NCBI GenBank assembly: GCA_903889445.1
Contig: CAISXF010000030.1
Location: 1 to 35,473, forward strand
Source of the DNA: an uncultured Pseudomonadota bacterium
GTDB lineage: Bacteria > Pseudomonadota > Gammaproteobacteria > Methylococcales > Methylomonadaceae
Length of the DNA stretch: 35,473 bases
Direction of reading: 5' to 3'
Part shown: positions 18,012 to 27,628 of the stretch, one piece after another
How the letters are laid out: each line of letters begins with the position of its first letter
Numbering within the stretch: position 1 is the stretch's first letter
The notes under the pieces: model-generated
What the model was told of the DNA's origin: nothing
The model's input: the letters and a program-made list of their open reading frames with translations, nothing else
The model's database searches: none
Position numbers and translations under genes: made by a program

Positions 18012-18338
18012 ATGGATTACCCTGAAAAAACCTGTTCCATCGAACGCCTTGTCACCCACGCGAAATTGGTTGAAGCCACACTTGCGGGACGTAAAACGCA
18101 ACAACGCCGTAACGGCGTTTATGGTTATCCGAATGAAACTTTTGATTTGGAAGGCACCACGTTTGTTATCACGGAATTATATCAACAGCGTTTAGGCGAT
18201 ATGACCGATGCTGACGCGCAAGCCGAAGGTTATCCCAGTTTAGCCATGTACCGCGATTTGATTTTAAAAATGCACGGCGGCATGGAATGGAATGACGACG
18301 CATCGGCGTGGGTGCATTGCTTCAAAGCGCAAGATTAA
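18012..18338 (+). CDS. ASCH-domain protein
   Basis: 108 residues from the ATG at 18012 (a TTG three codons earlier is an alternative). The ASCH signature GxKxxxxR is visible as GRKTQQRR near residue 27, followed by the family's beta-rich core with FVITELYQQRLGDM and the late DADAQAEGYPS segment. ASCH domains have an RNA-binding-type fold related to PUA, and some act as amidohydrolases on N4-acetylcytidine. No substrate can be assigned here. It is 48 bases before clpS on the same strand. Confidence 0.8.
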   Translation: MDYPEKTCSIERLVTHAKLVEATLAGRKTQQRRNGVYGYPNETFDLEGTTFVITELYQQRLGDMTDADAQAEGYPSLAMYRDLILKMHGGMEWNDDASAWVHCFKAQD

Positions 18339-18386
18339 ACGTTGCGCCTCTCACTTTCTATTGTTGTTAAATTTTGCTAAGAAATT

Positions 18387-18710
18387 ATGCCTGACTTTCC
18401 TTTTTTTCACCAAGATGACGACGATTTGGCTGTTCAAAATGCCAAACCCAAGTTAAAAAAACCCTCACTTTATCGTGTGATTTTGCTCAATGATGACTTT
18501 ACGCCAATGGATTTCGTGACCGAAGTGTTAGAAAACTTTTTTGGTATGTCGGAAGATCAAGCCACTGCGATTATGTTACAAGTTCACACCCAAGGTATCG
18601 GTATTTGCGGGACTTATTCTAAGGATGTTGCCGAAACAAAAGTGTATATTGTCAACAGCTATTCTTTTGAACATGAATATCCGTTGAAATGCGCGATGGA
18701 AGAAATTTAA
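18387..18710 (+). CDS. clpS: ClpS adaptor for N-end rule degradation
   Basis: 107-residue adaptor that binds N-degrons and delivers them to ClpAP. A disordered acidic N-terminus (FHQDDDDL) precedes the core VILLNDDFTPMDFVTEVL. The N-degron pocket residues Asn35, Asp36, Asp37, Met41 and His67 all correspond to those in E. coli ClpS. It precedes clpA by nine bases, the conserved gammaproteobacterial arrangement. Confidence 0.97.
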   Translation: MPDFPFFHQDDDDLAVQNAKPKLKKPSLYRVILLNDDFTPMDFVTEVLENFFGMSEDQATAIMLQVHTQGIGICGTYSKDVAETKVYIVNSYSFEHEYPLKCAMEEI

Positions 18711-18719
18711 GGAATCGCC

Positions 18720-20981
18720 ATGTTAGGTAAAACATTAGAACTCACTTTAAATATGGCTTTTAAATCGGCGCGTTCTCAACGTCACGAATTTATTACCGTT
18801 GAACATTTATTATTCGCCTTATTGGATAATCCTGATGTGTTGCCAGTTTTTAAAGCCTGTGGCGGCGATGTGAAATGGTTGCGTGGACAACTTACTCGTT
18901 TTATTGATGACACCATTTCTTATTTGCCTGAAGTGACCACGCGCGATACGCAACCGACGTTAGGGTTTCAGCGCGTGTTACAACGTGCCATTTTTAATGT
19001 ACAGGCTTCCGATAAACAGGAAGTGACGGGCGCAAATTTATTGGTCGCATTGTTTAGCGAACCCGAATCGCACGCTGTGTATTTGCTCAATAAACACGAT
19101 GTTACGCGCCTCGATGTGGTGAATTTTATCGCGCACGGTATCAGCAAATACGATGATCCTTACGAAGAACGTGAATCCGAAAATGGACGTAAAAATTCGG
19201 ATAACGATACCAGCAAACCGCTTGAAAAATTTGCCACGAATTTAAACGAAGAAGCCGCGAGGGGACGCATTGATCCGTTGATTGGACGGATGGAAGAAGT
19301 GGAGCGAACGATTCAAACATTGTGTCGCCGCCGCAAAAATAATCCGTTATTAGTCGGTGAAGCGGGCGTAGGTAAAACCGCGATTGCGGAAGGATTGGCG
19401 AAACGAATTGTTGAAGAACAAGTGCCGGATGTTTTGCTGGATTGTGTGATTTATTCGCTCGATTTGGGCGCGTTGGTGGCGGGAACAAAATATCGTGGTG
19501 ATTTTGAAAAACGCTTGAAAACTCTTTTAAATCAATTGAAAAAAGAACCGAACGCGATTTTATTCATTGACGAAATTCACACCATTATCGGCGCAGGTTC
19601 GGCATCTGGCGGCGTGATGGATGCAGCGAATTTGATTAAACCAATGCTCGCATCAGGGCAACTGCGTTGCATCGGTTCGACGACGTACCAAGAATATCGC
19701 GGCATTTTTGAAAAAGATCACGCTTTGGCGCGACGTTTTCAGAAAGTGGATATTTTAGAGCCGTCAGTTGAAGAAACGGTGTTGATTTTGAAAGGCTTAA
19801 AAACGCGCTTTGAAGAACATCACGGCGTGCGTTATTCGCCTGAAGCGTTGCGTTTGGCGGCAGAATTATCCGACCGTTACATTACCGATCGACATTTGCC
19901 GGATAAAGCGATTGATGTGATTGACGAAGCGGGCGCAAAACAACGCATGACAAACGAAATCGAGCGAAAAACGTTTATTGATGTGACGGAAATTGAAGAA
20001 ATTGTGGCAAAAATTGCCCGAATCCCCGCAAAATCGGTGTCGAGCAATGATATTGATAAGCTGGCAAATTTAGAAAAAAATCTGAAAATGTTGGTGTTTG
20101 GTCAAGATGAAGCGATTTCGGCATTAGCGTCGGCGATTAAATTATCGCGGGCAGGTTTGCGCGATGCCCAAAAAACGATTGGTGCTTTTTTATTCGCGGG
20201 CCCGACGGGCGTGGGGAAAACTGAAGTGACGCGCCAATTAGCAAAAGTATTGGGCATTGAATTGATTCGTTTTGATATGTCGGAATACATGGAACGACAC
20301 ACAATTTCGCGTTTAATCGGTGCGCCGCCAGGTTATGTTGGTTTTGATCAAGGTGGTTTATTGACGGAACAAGTGAACAAACATCCGCACGCGGTTTTGT
20401 TGCTCGATGAGTTGGAAAAAGCGCATCCTGATGTGTTTAATTTATTGTTACAAGTCATGGATCACGGCACGTTGACGGATAATAATGGACGCAAAGCCGA
20501 TTTTCGGAACATTATTTTGGTGATGACCACCAATGCCGGCGCGGAAGAAGGTAGTCGCGCCTCGATGGGATTCACCCAACAAAATCACGCCAGTGACAGT
20601 TTAAAAATGGTTGAAAAAGGATTCACGCCCGAATTTCGAAATCGATTAGACGCGATTATTCAATTCAAACCGTTGGATATAAGCATTGTTGAACACGTTG
20701 TAGACCAGTTTATTTTTGAATTGGAAACGTTGTTGGCGAATAAAAATGTAACCCTGACGCTCGATACAAAAGCGCGTTTGTGGCTGGCGGAAAATGGCTG
20801 TGATGCGAAGATGGGCGCACGCCCAATGGCGCGGTTAATTCAAGAAAGTATCAAAAAACCGCTGGCTAATGATTTGCTTTTTGGCGAACTCGCGCACGGG
20901 GGGCATGTCAGAATCAGTGTGAAAAATAACGAATTAGCGTTTGAAATTGAAAGCCATGAAGTGTTGCAGATGGCGGACTAA
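18720..20981 (+). CDS. clpA: ATP-dependent Clp protease ATPase subunit ClpA
   Basis: 753-residue AAA+ unfoldase partner of ClpP. The N-terminal Clp repeat domain (1-145, docking site of ClpS) is followed by D1 with Walker A GEAGVGKT and Walker [10 protein letters not shown], and D2 with Walker A GPTGVGKT and [17 protein letters not shown] charged linker (about 145-165) joins the N-domain to D1. The AAGGA ribosome site overlaps the clpS stop. Confidence 0.98.
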   Translation: MLGKTLELTLNMAFKSARSQRHEFITVEHLLFALLDNPDVLPVFKACGGDVKWLRGQLTRFIDDTISYLPEVTTRDTQPTLGFQRVLQRAIFNVQASDKQEVTGANLLVALFSEPESHAVYLLNKHDVTRLDVVNFIAHGISKYDDPYEERESENGRKNSDNDTSKPLEKFATNLNEEAARGRIDPLIGRMEEVERTIQTLCRRRKNNPLLVGEAGVGKTAIAEGLAKRIVEEQVPDVLLDCVIYSLDLGALVAGTKYRGDFEKRLKTLLNQLKKEPNAILFIDEIHTIIGAGSASGGVMDAANLIKPMLASGQLRCIGSTTYQEYRGIFEKDHALARRFQKVDILEPSVEETVLILKGLKTRFEEHHGVRYSPEALRLAAELSDRYITDRHLPDKAIDVIDEAGAKQRMTNEIERKTFIDVTEIEEIVAKIARIPAKSVSSNDIDKLANLEKNLKMLVFGQDEAISALASAIKLSRAGLRDAQKTIGAFLFAGPTGVGKTEVTRQLAKVLGIELIRFDMSEYMERHTISRLIGAPPGYVGFDQGGLLTEQVNKHPHAVLLLDELEKAHPDVFNLLLQVMDHGTLTDNNGRKADFRNIILVMTTNAGAEEGSRASMGFTQQNHASDSLKMVEKGFTPEFRNRLDAIIQFKPLDISIVEHVVDQFIFELETLLANKNVTLTLDTKARLWLAENGCDAKMGARPMARLIQESIKKPLANDLLFGELAHGGHVRISVKNNELAFEIESHEVLQMAD

Positions 20982-21006
20982 TTGCGTGTCACGAATGCGT
21001 AAAATT

Positions 21007-21225
21007 CTAACGTACTCGGAAAGTGATACGACCTTTTGATAAATCGTAAGGAGTCATTTCAACTTTGACACTGTCACCCGTCAAAATACGAATGTAATGT
21101 TTACGCATTTTTCCGGAAATGTGTGCGGTGACAATGTGACCATTTTCAAGCTGGACGCGAAACATAGTATTCGGCAAGGTGTCGATGACTTTGCCTTCCA
21201 TTTCAATTTGATCTTCTTTAGCCAT
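21007..21225 (-). CDS. infA: Translation initiation factor IF-1
   Basis: The standard 72-residue IF-1, starting at [13 protein letters not shown] (ATG at 21225); the longer open frame upstream to 21300 would run through the terminator hairpin and is rejected. S1/OB fold with [18 protein letters not shown] and [20 protein letters not shown]. Convergent with clpA, keeping the clpA-infA neighbourhood of gammaproteobacteria but inverted from the pattern in which both read the same way. Confidence 0.97.
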   Translation of the reverse strand: MAKEDQIEMEGKVIDTLPNTMFRVQLENGHIVTAHISGKMRKHYIRILTGDSVKVEMTPYDLSKGRITFRVR

Positions 21226-21283
21226 GTGTAGTTTTTCTCTTGTGTGAATTATAAAGGTTTGAATTGTAGCATAAGCGGGGATT

Positions 21284-21326
21284 AAAAAAGAAAACCACAC
21301 ACAATCGTTTCAAATTGTGTGTGGTT
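21284..21326 (-). terminator. Rho-independent terminator of the RTX gene
   Basis: A perfect 13-bp stem (AACCACACACAAT at 21293-21305, ATTGTGTGTGGTT at 21314-21326) has an eight-base loop. On the minus strand it is followed by a T-rich run (TTTTCTTTTTT), separating the RTX gene from infA. Confidence 0.88.
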
Positions 21327-21346
21327 GATTGGCGAGAAATCGGAGA

Positions 21347-22636
21347 TTATGCCGGTGGCAAATCCGCAATTCCGACTGGTTGAATAGGTTCTTCAACAGG
21401 CTCTTCAATTATTTCTGGCAAAGGCTCTGGAACATATTTGGGTACATACTCAAGATAGTCCAAACCCTCGTTGGCGAAAATCTCAACCACATTTAAATAG
21501 GTACCATCAGAAAACTGGATATTTTCGATATTACTTAAAATGTCTGTTCCTTCGTCTGTCCCTTCGGCATTTCCAGTGTTAACAAACTCAACAATGATTT
21601 GTGGCACTTCGGTATCTACATTGACAGTGATTTTATAATCATCTTGAACACCGTTAAAAATGGCTGTGTCGTTACCATCGCCACCATCAAGTTCATCGTT
21701 GCCAGCACCGCCTTCCAAAGTATCGTCACCGCCAGCACTTAGCAGCGTGTCTTCGCCGTCACCGCCACTCAAGTTATTGTTGGTCGTGCCGTCGGCTCGT
21801 TCTTGAATTAAGTTATTTAATTCGTTGCCCGTGCCGTCGATGTTTTTCGAGCCTGAAAGCGTTAAGAATTCTACGTTATCAGCCTGACTTAAATCGAAAG
21901 TGACGGACGAAATGATTTGATCTTCATCGCCATTAGCAGCTGTTTCGATGATTACGTCTTGGAGATTGTTCATGATGTAAACGTCTGAACCATCGCCACC
22001 TATCAACGTGTCCATACCCAAACCACCGTCCAACGTATCGTCACCACCGCCAGCATTTAATTTATCGTTGCCAGCCATACCATTGATAACGTTATCGCCT
22101 TCACTACCTGTAATGGTGTTATTACCTGCATTACCTGTTCCATTAGTGCCTTTACCTTGAGAATCTTTCAAAATCAGGTTTTCAATGTTTAAGCCTAAAA
22201 TATAATTAGAGGTAGCTTCAACGGTATCGTTGCCTCCAGTGGTTACGGTTTTATTGGATTCGATGATTTTGTCGCCAATATTATCGACGTAGTAATAATC
22301 ATCGCCGTCACCGCCCGTCATGCTATCCGTACCAGCCCCACCGATTAACGTGTCTTTACCAGCTCCACCGTCTAGCGTGTCATTGCCTTTGCCGCCATCT
22401 AATTTGTCGTTACCACTACCGCCAATGAGCTTGTCGTTACCATCGAAGCCAATCAAAACGTCATTACCATTACCGCCGTCTAACGAGTCATTACCCAAAC
22501 CACCATCCAAAGTATCATTGCCCGCTAACCCACTCAGCGTATCGTTGCCTGCAAGACCTTGTAAATTATCATCTAACGCAGCACCAATAATTTTATCGTG
22601 TCCAGCAGTTCCTTTTTTAACTATGCCTGTAGCCAT
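21347..22636 (-). CDS. RTX (hemolysin-type calcium-binding repeat) protein
   Basis: 429 residues made mostly of glycine/aspartate nonapeptides of the GGxGxDxUx type that bind calcium as a beta-roll. Three blocks are at about 27-113, 164-220 and 288-327, separated by strand-rich spacers of the kind [13 protein letters not shown]. After the last block comes a calcium-free segment with [18 protein letters not shown], typical of RTX C-termini, and a Pro/Glu tail ([20 protein letters not shown]). RTX proteins of this type are exported by type I secretion using an uncleaved C-terminal signal; no ABC exporter is nearby. No enzymatic domain is seen, so it may be a surface or matrix protein. A GAGGA ribosome site precedes the ATG. 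Confidence 0.92.
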   Translation of the reverse strand: MATGIVKKGTAGHDKIIGAALDDNLQGLAGNDTLSGLAGNDTLDGGLGNDSLDGGNGNDVLIGFDGNDKLIGGSGNDKLDGGKGNDTLDGGAGKDTLIGGAGTDSMTGGDGDDYYYVDNIGDKIIESNKTVTTGGNDTVEATSNYILGLNIENLILKDSQGKGTNGTGNAGNNTITGSEGDNVINGMAGNDKLNAGGGDDTLDGGLGMDTLIGGDGSDVYIMNNLQDVIIETAANGDEDQIISSVTFDLSQADNVEFLTLSGSKNIDGTGNELNNLIQERADGTTNNNLSGGDGEDTLLSAGGDDTLEGGAGNDELDGGDGNDTAIFNGVQDDYKITVNVDTEVPQIIVEFVNTGNAEGTDEGTDILSNIENIQFSDGTYLNVVEIFANEGLDYLEYVPKYVPEPLPEIIEEPVEEPIQPVGIADLPPA

Positions 22637-22678
22637 TGTGAAATCCTCGTGTAATTAAAATTAAGAAGCATCGCTAAG

Positions 22679-22706
22679 TGTAAAAACCAAATTGTAAATT
22701 TGGTTT
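22679..22706 (-). terminator. Terminator of rlmKL
   Basis: AAACCAAATT / AATTTGGTTT (22684-22693 / 22697-22706) with loop GTA is followed on the minus strand by a short T-run. It lies between rlmKL and the downstream RTX gene. Confidence 0.7.
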
Positions 22707-22765
22707 CTTAACACGGCTTGAATATACCCTAATTACGTTACAGAAAAAAGATACTAAACATTAAA

Positions 22766-24982
22766 TTATTTTTTGGTAATTTGCCAACAATAATGAATTT
22801 TCATATCCCGTGAAAAATCTTCTGGAATTGTTTGCGCGGTAATATCGGTGATTTTAAAACCGCCAAATTCACTCGCATCAAATTTAAATTTTCTAAAATT
22901 GGTCGAAAAATACAATTTACCGTCGGGTGTCAGTAATTTTGCTGAATTTTGAATCAGCTGAATATAATCACGTTGAACATCAAAAACATCGTCCATTTTT
23001 TTAGAATTTGAAAATGTCGGTGGATCTAAAAAAATCAAATCATATTGGCGTGATGCCGATTTTGCCTCATTCGCCAACCATTCTACGCAATCCGCTTGAA
23101 TAAACTCGTGTCGTCCAACCGTTGAATTCAACGCCAGATTATTTTTCGCCCACTGCAAATAAGTGTTCGACATATCCACTGTAGTTGTGACCGTCGCGCC
23201 ACCGACTGCGGCATGAACCGTCGCGCTGCCCGTGTACGCAAACAGATTTAAAAAGCGTTTTCCTTTGGCTTCATTTTGAATTTTCAAACGAATAGGGCGG
23301 TGATCTAAAAAAATCCCCGTGTCTAAATAATCGTCAAAATTCACCAACAATCGACAACCGCCTTCGATAATTTCGTGAAAAACCCCTGATTCCGCCTGCT
23401 TTTCATATTGATCTGTGTTGCGTTGTTTTCGACGAATTTTTAATAAAACCTGTGCTTTCGGCACGTTTAAAACGCTGGGAATTTCTGCCAATAAACTCAC
23501 CAAACGCGAATCTGCTTTTTGTTGATCAACGCTTTTGGGTGATTGATATTCTTGAACGTTCACCCACGTTTTATCGCTGTGATAAATATCCACCGCAACG
23601 GCGTATTCGGGCAAATCGGCATCGTAAACCCGATACGCAAACACCTGATTTTGTTTTGCCCATTTCGACAGTTTTTTCAGATTTTTTTGCAATCGATTGG
23701 CAAACATCGGCGCAGGTTCAGCAGGCGTTTCATCTTCTATTTCAGCGGCTTCGTGCAGTTGTGTGGCTTCCATAATTTGTTCAGCACGCTGTTCAACCGT
23801 TCTTTCTTTCGGAACAAAAAACGCTTTTTCTTCAATCGACAAACGTAACAATCGACATTCCAACGCGCCGTTAAACAGCGTAATGGGTTTGTGTGAACGA
23901 ATACCTAAACGAAAACCTAATTCTGGATTGCTGATAATTAACGCCGCTTGCCAACCGACAAAATTAGTTCTTAGCGTTTGCCCAAATTGTTCGTACAAAA
24001 TCGCGGTTTCGGCTTCGTCACCCAACCGTTCACCGTAAGGCGGATTACAAACGACCAGCCCTTTTTCCCAACTTTCAGGCGGTTTTGCGTCTAAAATATC
24101 GCGGCGTTCAATGTGGATTTTGCCTTTAAAACCGGCATTTTCAACGTGTGCTAATGCAGTATTGACAGTATTTTTATTTTTATCGAAACCGACAATCATG
24201 GGCAATTTTTTCATGCCAACGATTTTGCGCCATTCGGCATCACGGCGCAGATTTTGCCAACATTCTGCATCGTGTTTTTTCCATCCCAAAAAGCCAAAAT
24301 AATCACGCCCCAACGCAGGCGCAACATCTGCCGCAATCATCGCGCCTTCTAACAACAGCGTTCCCGAACCGCACATTGGATCTAAAAGTGATTTTCCTTC
24401 AGCCGCTAATTTCGCCCAACCGCAACGCAATAACATTGCCGCCGCTAAATTTTCTTTCATCGGAGCTTCAATGCTGACATCTCGATAACCGCGTCGATGC
24501 AGACTTTCGCCCGATAAATCCAAACTCAAATCGGCTTTTTCACCGTTTAAATGAATGTTAATTCGCAAGTTTGGGCGTTCAATGTTAATGCTCGGACGCA
24601 CGCCGAATTTGTCGCGCATTTGATCAACAATCGCATCTTTGACTTTCAACGCGCCAAAATGACTGTTGGTAATCACGGTTGAATTTTTCGAGCTAAACGA
24701 CACGGCAAACGTATCTTCCGCGCCAAAATGCTCGAACCAATTGATTGCTTGAATGGCGCGATATAAATCGTCTTGGCTACGAACTTCAAACGCACTTAAC
24801 ACCAGCAAAACGCGATTGGCGACGCGCGACCATAAACAGACGCGATACGCCATTTCTAAATCGCCCGAAAAGGCAACGCCAGCGGTGGTGGCTTTAAATT
24901 CTGTGATGCCGAAAGAACGTAATTCGTCAGTCAAAATACCTTCGAGTGCTTTGGGGGTGGTGGCGAAAAATTGGAGTGTCAT
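22766..24982 (-). CDS. rlmKL: Bifunctional 23S rRNA methyltransferase RlmKL
   Basis: 738-residue fusion that makes m2G2445 (N-terminal RlmL half) and m7G2069 (C-terminal RlmK half) in 23S rRNA. A THUMP domain (about 45-155) precedes the first SAM-dependent domain with DPMCGSGTLLLEGA and NPPYGERLG (near 311-319). The second Rossmann domain has FLNLFAYTGSATVHAAVGGA and LDPPTFSNSKKM (near 650-660). A Glu/Ala-rich linker of ~60 residues joins the halves. The fused form is typical of Gammaproteobacteria. Confidence 0.96.
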   Translation of the reverse strand: MTLQFFATTPKALEGILTDELRSFGITEFKATTAGVAFSGDLEMAYRVCLWSRVANRVLLVLSAFEVRSQDDLYRAIQAINWFEHFGAEDTFAVSFSSKNSTVITNSHFGALKVKDAIVDQMRDKFGVRPSINIERPNLRINIHLNGEKADLSLDLSGESLHRRGYRDVSIEAPMKENLAAAMLLRCGWAKLAAEGKSLLDPMCGSGTLLLEGAMIAADVAPALGRDYFGFLGWKKHDAECWQNLRRDAEWRKIVGMKKLPMIVGFDKNKNTVNTALAHVENAGFKGKIHIERRDILDAKPPESWEKGLVVCNPPYGERLGDEAETAILYEQFGQTLRTNFVGWQAALIISNPELGFRLGIRSHKPITLFNGALECRLLRLSIEEKAFFVPKERTVEQRAEQIMEATQLHEAAEIEDETPAEPAPMFANRLQKNLKKLSKWAKQNQVFAYRVYDADLPEYAVAVDIYHSDKTWVNVQEYQSPKSVDQQKADSRLVSLLAEIPSVLNVPKAQVLLKIRRKQRNTDQYEKQAESGVFHEIIEGGCRLLVNFDDYLDTGIFLDHRPIRLKIQNEAKGKRFLNLFAYTGSATVHAAVGGATVTTTVDMSNTYLQWAKNNLALNSTVGRHEFIQADCVEWLANEAKSASRQYDLIFLDPPTFSNSKKMDDVFDVQRDYIQLIQNSAKLLTPDGKLYFSTNFRKFKFDASEFGGFKITDITAQTIPEDFSRDMKIHYCWQITKK

Positions 24983-25002
24983 TGATTTTGATTTCTGAAA
25001 TA

Positions 25003-25061
25003 AAAAAAGACTTCGGAGTGCAAACCTTGGTTTGCAGACAAACCAAGGTTTGTACTCCGAA
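25003..25061. repeat. Near-perfect 50-base inverted repeat, also rpiA terminator
   Basis: Arms 25012-25034 and 25039-25061 pair over 23 bp (one G-T) around the loop CAGA; the inner part is CAAACCTTGGTTTG / CAAACCAAGGTTTG. On the minus strand it is followed by a seven-T run, so it can terminate rpiA. The stem is longer than a terminator needs, and the doubly self-complementary inner arms resemble dispersed REP/MITE-like hairpins. No second copy is seen in this window. Confidence 0.75.
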
Positions 25062-25071
25062 AAGAAGGGAA

Positions 25072-25725
25072 TTACATCGTGATAATTTGATCGCCTTTGC
25101 TGACTAAAACCACGTCGGCGGGACGCGCGGAGAAAATCCCCACCATCACCACGCCAGTAATGTTGTTGATTAAATTTTCCAATTTCGTTGGGTCGATAAT
25201 GCTCAAATTATGCACGTCTAAAATCACGTTGTGATTGTCGGTAATGCAGTTTTCGCGGTAAATCGGTTGACCGCCCAATTTCACCAATTCACGCGCCACA
25301 TAACTCCGCGCCATCGGCACCACTTCAACAGGTAATGGAAATTTACCCAACACATCCACTAATTTCGATTCGTCCGCAATACACACAAATTGACGACTTG
25401 CCGCCGCGATAATTTTTTCACGGGTCAACGCCGCGCCGCCGCCTTTAATCAACTGTTTGTGCGGATTCACTTCATCCGCGCCATCAACGTAAATGTCCAA
25501 TGTGCCAACAGAATTTAAATCTAAAACTGGAATTCCCAACGCTTTCAAACGTTGTGTGCTGGCTTCTGAACTCGACACTGCGCCTTCAATATCGTTTCTA
25601 AAATCCGCCAACAAATCAATAAAATGATTGACGGTTGAACCCGTGCCAACGCCAATAATGCCAACGCCTTTGATATACGGTAATGCGGCTTCAGCGACTT
25701 TGCGTTTTAATTCGTCTTGTGTCAT
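25072..25725 (-). CDS. rpiA: Ribose-5-phosphate isomerase A
   Basis: Interconverts ribose-5-phosphate and ribulose-5-phosphate in the pentose phosphate pathway, and in the ribulose monophosphate cycle if the organism uses it. The 217 residues include [22 protein letters not shown], the DGADEVNP active-site motif and [12 protein letters not shown], all intact. The ATG at 25725 is preceded by GGAG. It is divergent from pqqA. Confidence 0.97.
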   Translation of the reverse strand: MTQDELKRKVAEAALPYIKGVGIIGVGTGSTVNHFIDLLADFRNDIEGAVSSSEASTQRLKALGIPVLDLNSVGTLDIYVDGADEVNPHKQLIKGGGAALTREKIIAAASRQFVCIADESKLVDVLGKFPLPVEVVPMARSYVARELVKLGGQPIYRENCITDNHNVILDVHNLSIIDPTKLENLINNITGVVMVGIFSARPADVVLVSKGDQIITM

Positions 25726-25871
25726 TTGAATTTTCTCCGTGTGATAAAAAATTAAGGTTTAAGTGGTAAAGCGAATAGCCTCACGCTTGTGCGATAATAA
25801 CGCATCGTGACAGTTTTTATCAGCGAATTTTGTTTTTATTCTCAATTTGAAATAAAGTGAATTTGTGAATG

Positions 25872-25900
25872 TTGCGTAAAAAAATAATTCCTTTTACAAT
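25872..25900 (+). promoter_or_regulatory. Sigma-70-type promoter for pqqA
   Basis: TTGCGT (25872-25877) and TACAAT (25895-25900) are separated by 17 bases. Transcription would begin about 50 bases before the pqqA ATG. It lies in the divergent rpiA-pqqA region. Confidence 0.6.
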
Positions 25901-25962
25901 GCGAGCCAGCTTAGAGTTTGCGAGCTGAACATAAATTATAAAAACTTTAAAAGGTCATGATT

Positions 25963-26037
25963 ATGAAATGGGAAACACCACGTTATACCGATTTACGTTT
26001 CGGTTTTGAAGTCACAATGTACATTTACAACCGTTAA
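25963..26037 (+). CDS. pqqA: PQQ precursor peptide PqqA
   Basis: A 24-residue ribosomally made peptide whose Glu and Tyr are cross-linked to become pyrroloquinoline quinone. The sequence reads MKWETPRYTDLR then FGFEVTMYIYNR; Glu16 and Tyr20 have the fixed E-x3-Y spacing of the substrate, and the end matches the family pattern GLEVTLYISNR. The ATG at 25963 has AAAAGG eight bases upstream; an ATG two codons earlier would be too close to that site. It is too short for ordinary gene finders and easily missed. It is followed by a strong hairpin before pqqB. Confidence 0.96.
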   Translation: MKWETPRYTDLRFGFEVTMYIYNR

Positions 26038-26061
26038 TTTTTATCGGTTTTAAAACAAAAG

Positions 26062-26086
26062 AAGGGGCAAATTGCCCCTTTTTTTT
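26062..26086 (+). terminator. Attenuator-like hairpin between pqqA and pqqB
   Basis: AAGGGGCAA / TTGCCCCTT (26062-26070 / 26072-26080) is a near-perfect GC-rich stem followed by a T-run to 26086. It should stop most transcripts after pqqA, so the peptide is made in excess over the biosynthetic enzymes. Confidence 0.85.
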
Positions 26087-26112
26087 CGCGTTTTATTTTA
26101 GGAGATTGAATT

Positions 26113-27024
26113 ATGAAAATTAGAGTTCTCGGTTCAGGCGCAGGCGGTGGTTTTCCGCAATGGAATTGTAATTGCCACAATTGTCATCGTATTCGACGTG
26201 GCGAAATGAAAGGCGCGCCCCGCACTCAATCGTCGATTGCGGTCAGCACCGACAATAAAAATTGGTTATTATTCAATACGTCGCCCGATATTCGCGCTCA
26301 ACTCGAAGCCTTTCCCGCGATGCAGCCACAAAACGGTATTCGTGACACCGGCATCAAAGCGATTATTTTGATGGACAGCCAAATCGACCACACTACGGGA
26401 TTATTGATGTTGCGCGAAGGCAAACCGCTCGATATTTATTGCTCCGAAATGGTGAAGCAAGATTTAACCAGCGGCTTCCCGTTGTTTACGATGCTGAAAG
26501 ATTATTGCACCGTGAATCATCACGCTATTCCCGTCGATGGCAGCAGTTTTGAGATTCCTGCGATTGCCGATTTGCGTTTTTACACGCAAGCGTTGAAAAG
26601 CAAAGCTCCGCCGTATTCGCCACACCGTCACGACCCACATGAAGGCGACAATATCGGCGTGATTATTGAACAAATTTCGACTGGCAAAAAAGTGTTTTAT
26701 TCGCCTGGTTTGGGTGAAATCGAACCGCATGTTATGGACGCGCTGCAAAATGTCGATTGTTTATTGGTTGACGGTACATTTTGGACGGACGACGAAATGG
26801 TCACACAAAATATCAGCCACAAAAGAGCGCGTGAAATCGGGCATTTGCCGCAATCTGGTGCGGGTGGAATGATTGAAGTGTTAAATAACGTCAGCAAAGC
26901 GCGTAAAATTTTGATTCATATTAACAACACTAATCCGATTTTGGATAACGATTCGCCCGAACGAAAAATCCTCGAGGATGCCGGAATTGAAGTGGCTTAC
27001 GATGGGCTAGAAATCGATTTGTAG
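26113..27024 (+). CDS. pqqB: PQQ biosynthesis protein PqqB
   Basis: 303-residue metallo-beta-lactamase-fold protein of PQQ synthesis; reported to act as a hydroxylase that modifies the tyrosine of the cross-linked precursor. The N-terminal LGSGAGGGFPQWNCNCHNC contains the Cys zinc site (Cys19, 21, 24), and DSQIDHTTGLLMLRE (Asp92, His93) is the fold's metal-site region. An AGGAGA ribosome site precedes the ATG. The next gene starts 12 bases after its stop. Confidence 0.97.
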   Translation: MKIRVLGSGAGGGFPQWNCNCHNCHRIRRGEMKGAPRTQSSIAVSTDNKNWLLFNTSPDIRAQLEAFPAMQPQNGIRDTGIKAIILMDSQIDHTTGLLMLREGKPLDIYCSEMVKQDLTSGFPLFTMLKDYCTVNHHAIPVDGSSFEIPAIADLRFYTQALKSKAPPYSPHRHDPHEGDNIGVIIEQISTGKKVFYSPGLGEIEPHVMDALQNVDCLLVDGTFWTDDEMVTQNISHKRAREIGHLPQSGAGGMIEVLNNVSKARKILIHINNTNPILDNDSPERKILEDAGIEVAYDGLEIDL

Positions 27025-27035
27025 GAGATTTTAAG

Positions 27036-27608
27036 ATGAGTGCATTACAAAAAAAACGACGTTTAACCGAACAAGAGTATTTGGCATTTGAAGAAGCCAG
27101 CGACGTTAAACATGAATATGTTGCTGGTGAAATTTATGCGATGGCCGGTGCGAGTGAGCAACACAATCGCATCACAGGTAATTTGTTCTACCATTTACGC
27201 ACCGCCTCTCGTGGTAAAGGAAGTCATTGTGGCGTATTCGCGAGTGATATGAAATTTCGTGCTGAGGATGGCGATTTCTATTACTACCCTGATGTTATAT
27301 TGGGATGTTCAAATGATGATAATGATAAGTTTTACAAAGAAAAACCCTGTTTCATTGCCGAAGTTTTATCAAAAAGTACCGCCCGAACGGATAGAACTGA
27401 AAAATGGTTAATCTACCAAAAGATTCCGAGTTTGCGTTATTACTTATTGGTCGATTCCCTGCAAATGAAAGTCGATTATTTCGTTCGCGATGACACGGGC
27501 AAGTGGCTTTATGCGGAATTAGAAGACGGCGAAACACTTTCGATTGAATGTGAAAATTACCAAGCAGTTTTAACGTTAGCCGACATTTACGAAGACGTTA
27601 TTTTTTAA
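27036..27608 (+). CDS. Uma2-family (DUF820) PD-(D/E)XK-like putative endonuclease
   Basis: 190-residue protein of the Uma2 family with a restriction-endonuclease-like fold. The putative active site is intact: YYPDV (Asp86), [10 protein letters not shown] (Glu109), and [10 protein letters not shown] (Lys123); [14 protein letters not shown] near the N-terminus is the family opening. The cellular function of the family is not established. It lies between pqqB and pqqC, has its own AGGAG ribosome site overlapping the pqqB stop, and is followed by pqqC after 20 bases, so it is co-transcribed with PQQ genes. It has no known role in PQQ synthesis. Confidence 0.88.
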   Translation: MSALQKKRRLTEQEYLAFEEASDVKHEYVAGEIYAMAGASEQHNRITGNLFYHLRTASRGKGSHCGVFASDMKFRAEDGDFYYYPDVILGCSNDDNDKFYKEKPCFIAEVLSKSTARTDRTEKWLIYQKIPSLRYYLLVDSLQMKVDYFVRDDTGKWLYAELEDGETLSIECENYQAVLTLADIYEDVIF

Positions 27609-27628
27609 ATTACAACGAGAAAATCAAC

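Noticed and set aside
21650-22560. Regular short repeats that look like a CRISPR or tandem-repeat array
   Set aside because: They are in-frame codons of calcium-binding nonapeptides, with no constant repeat-spacer structure.
22320-22658. 112-codon Pro/Ser/Leu-rich open frame antisense to the RTX gene
   Set aside because: Its repeats are only the complement of the RTX glycine/aspartate repeats; a shadow frame.
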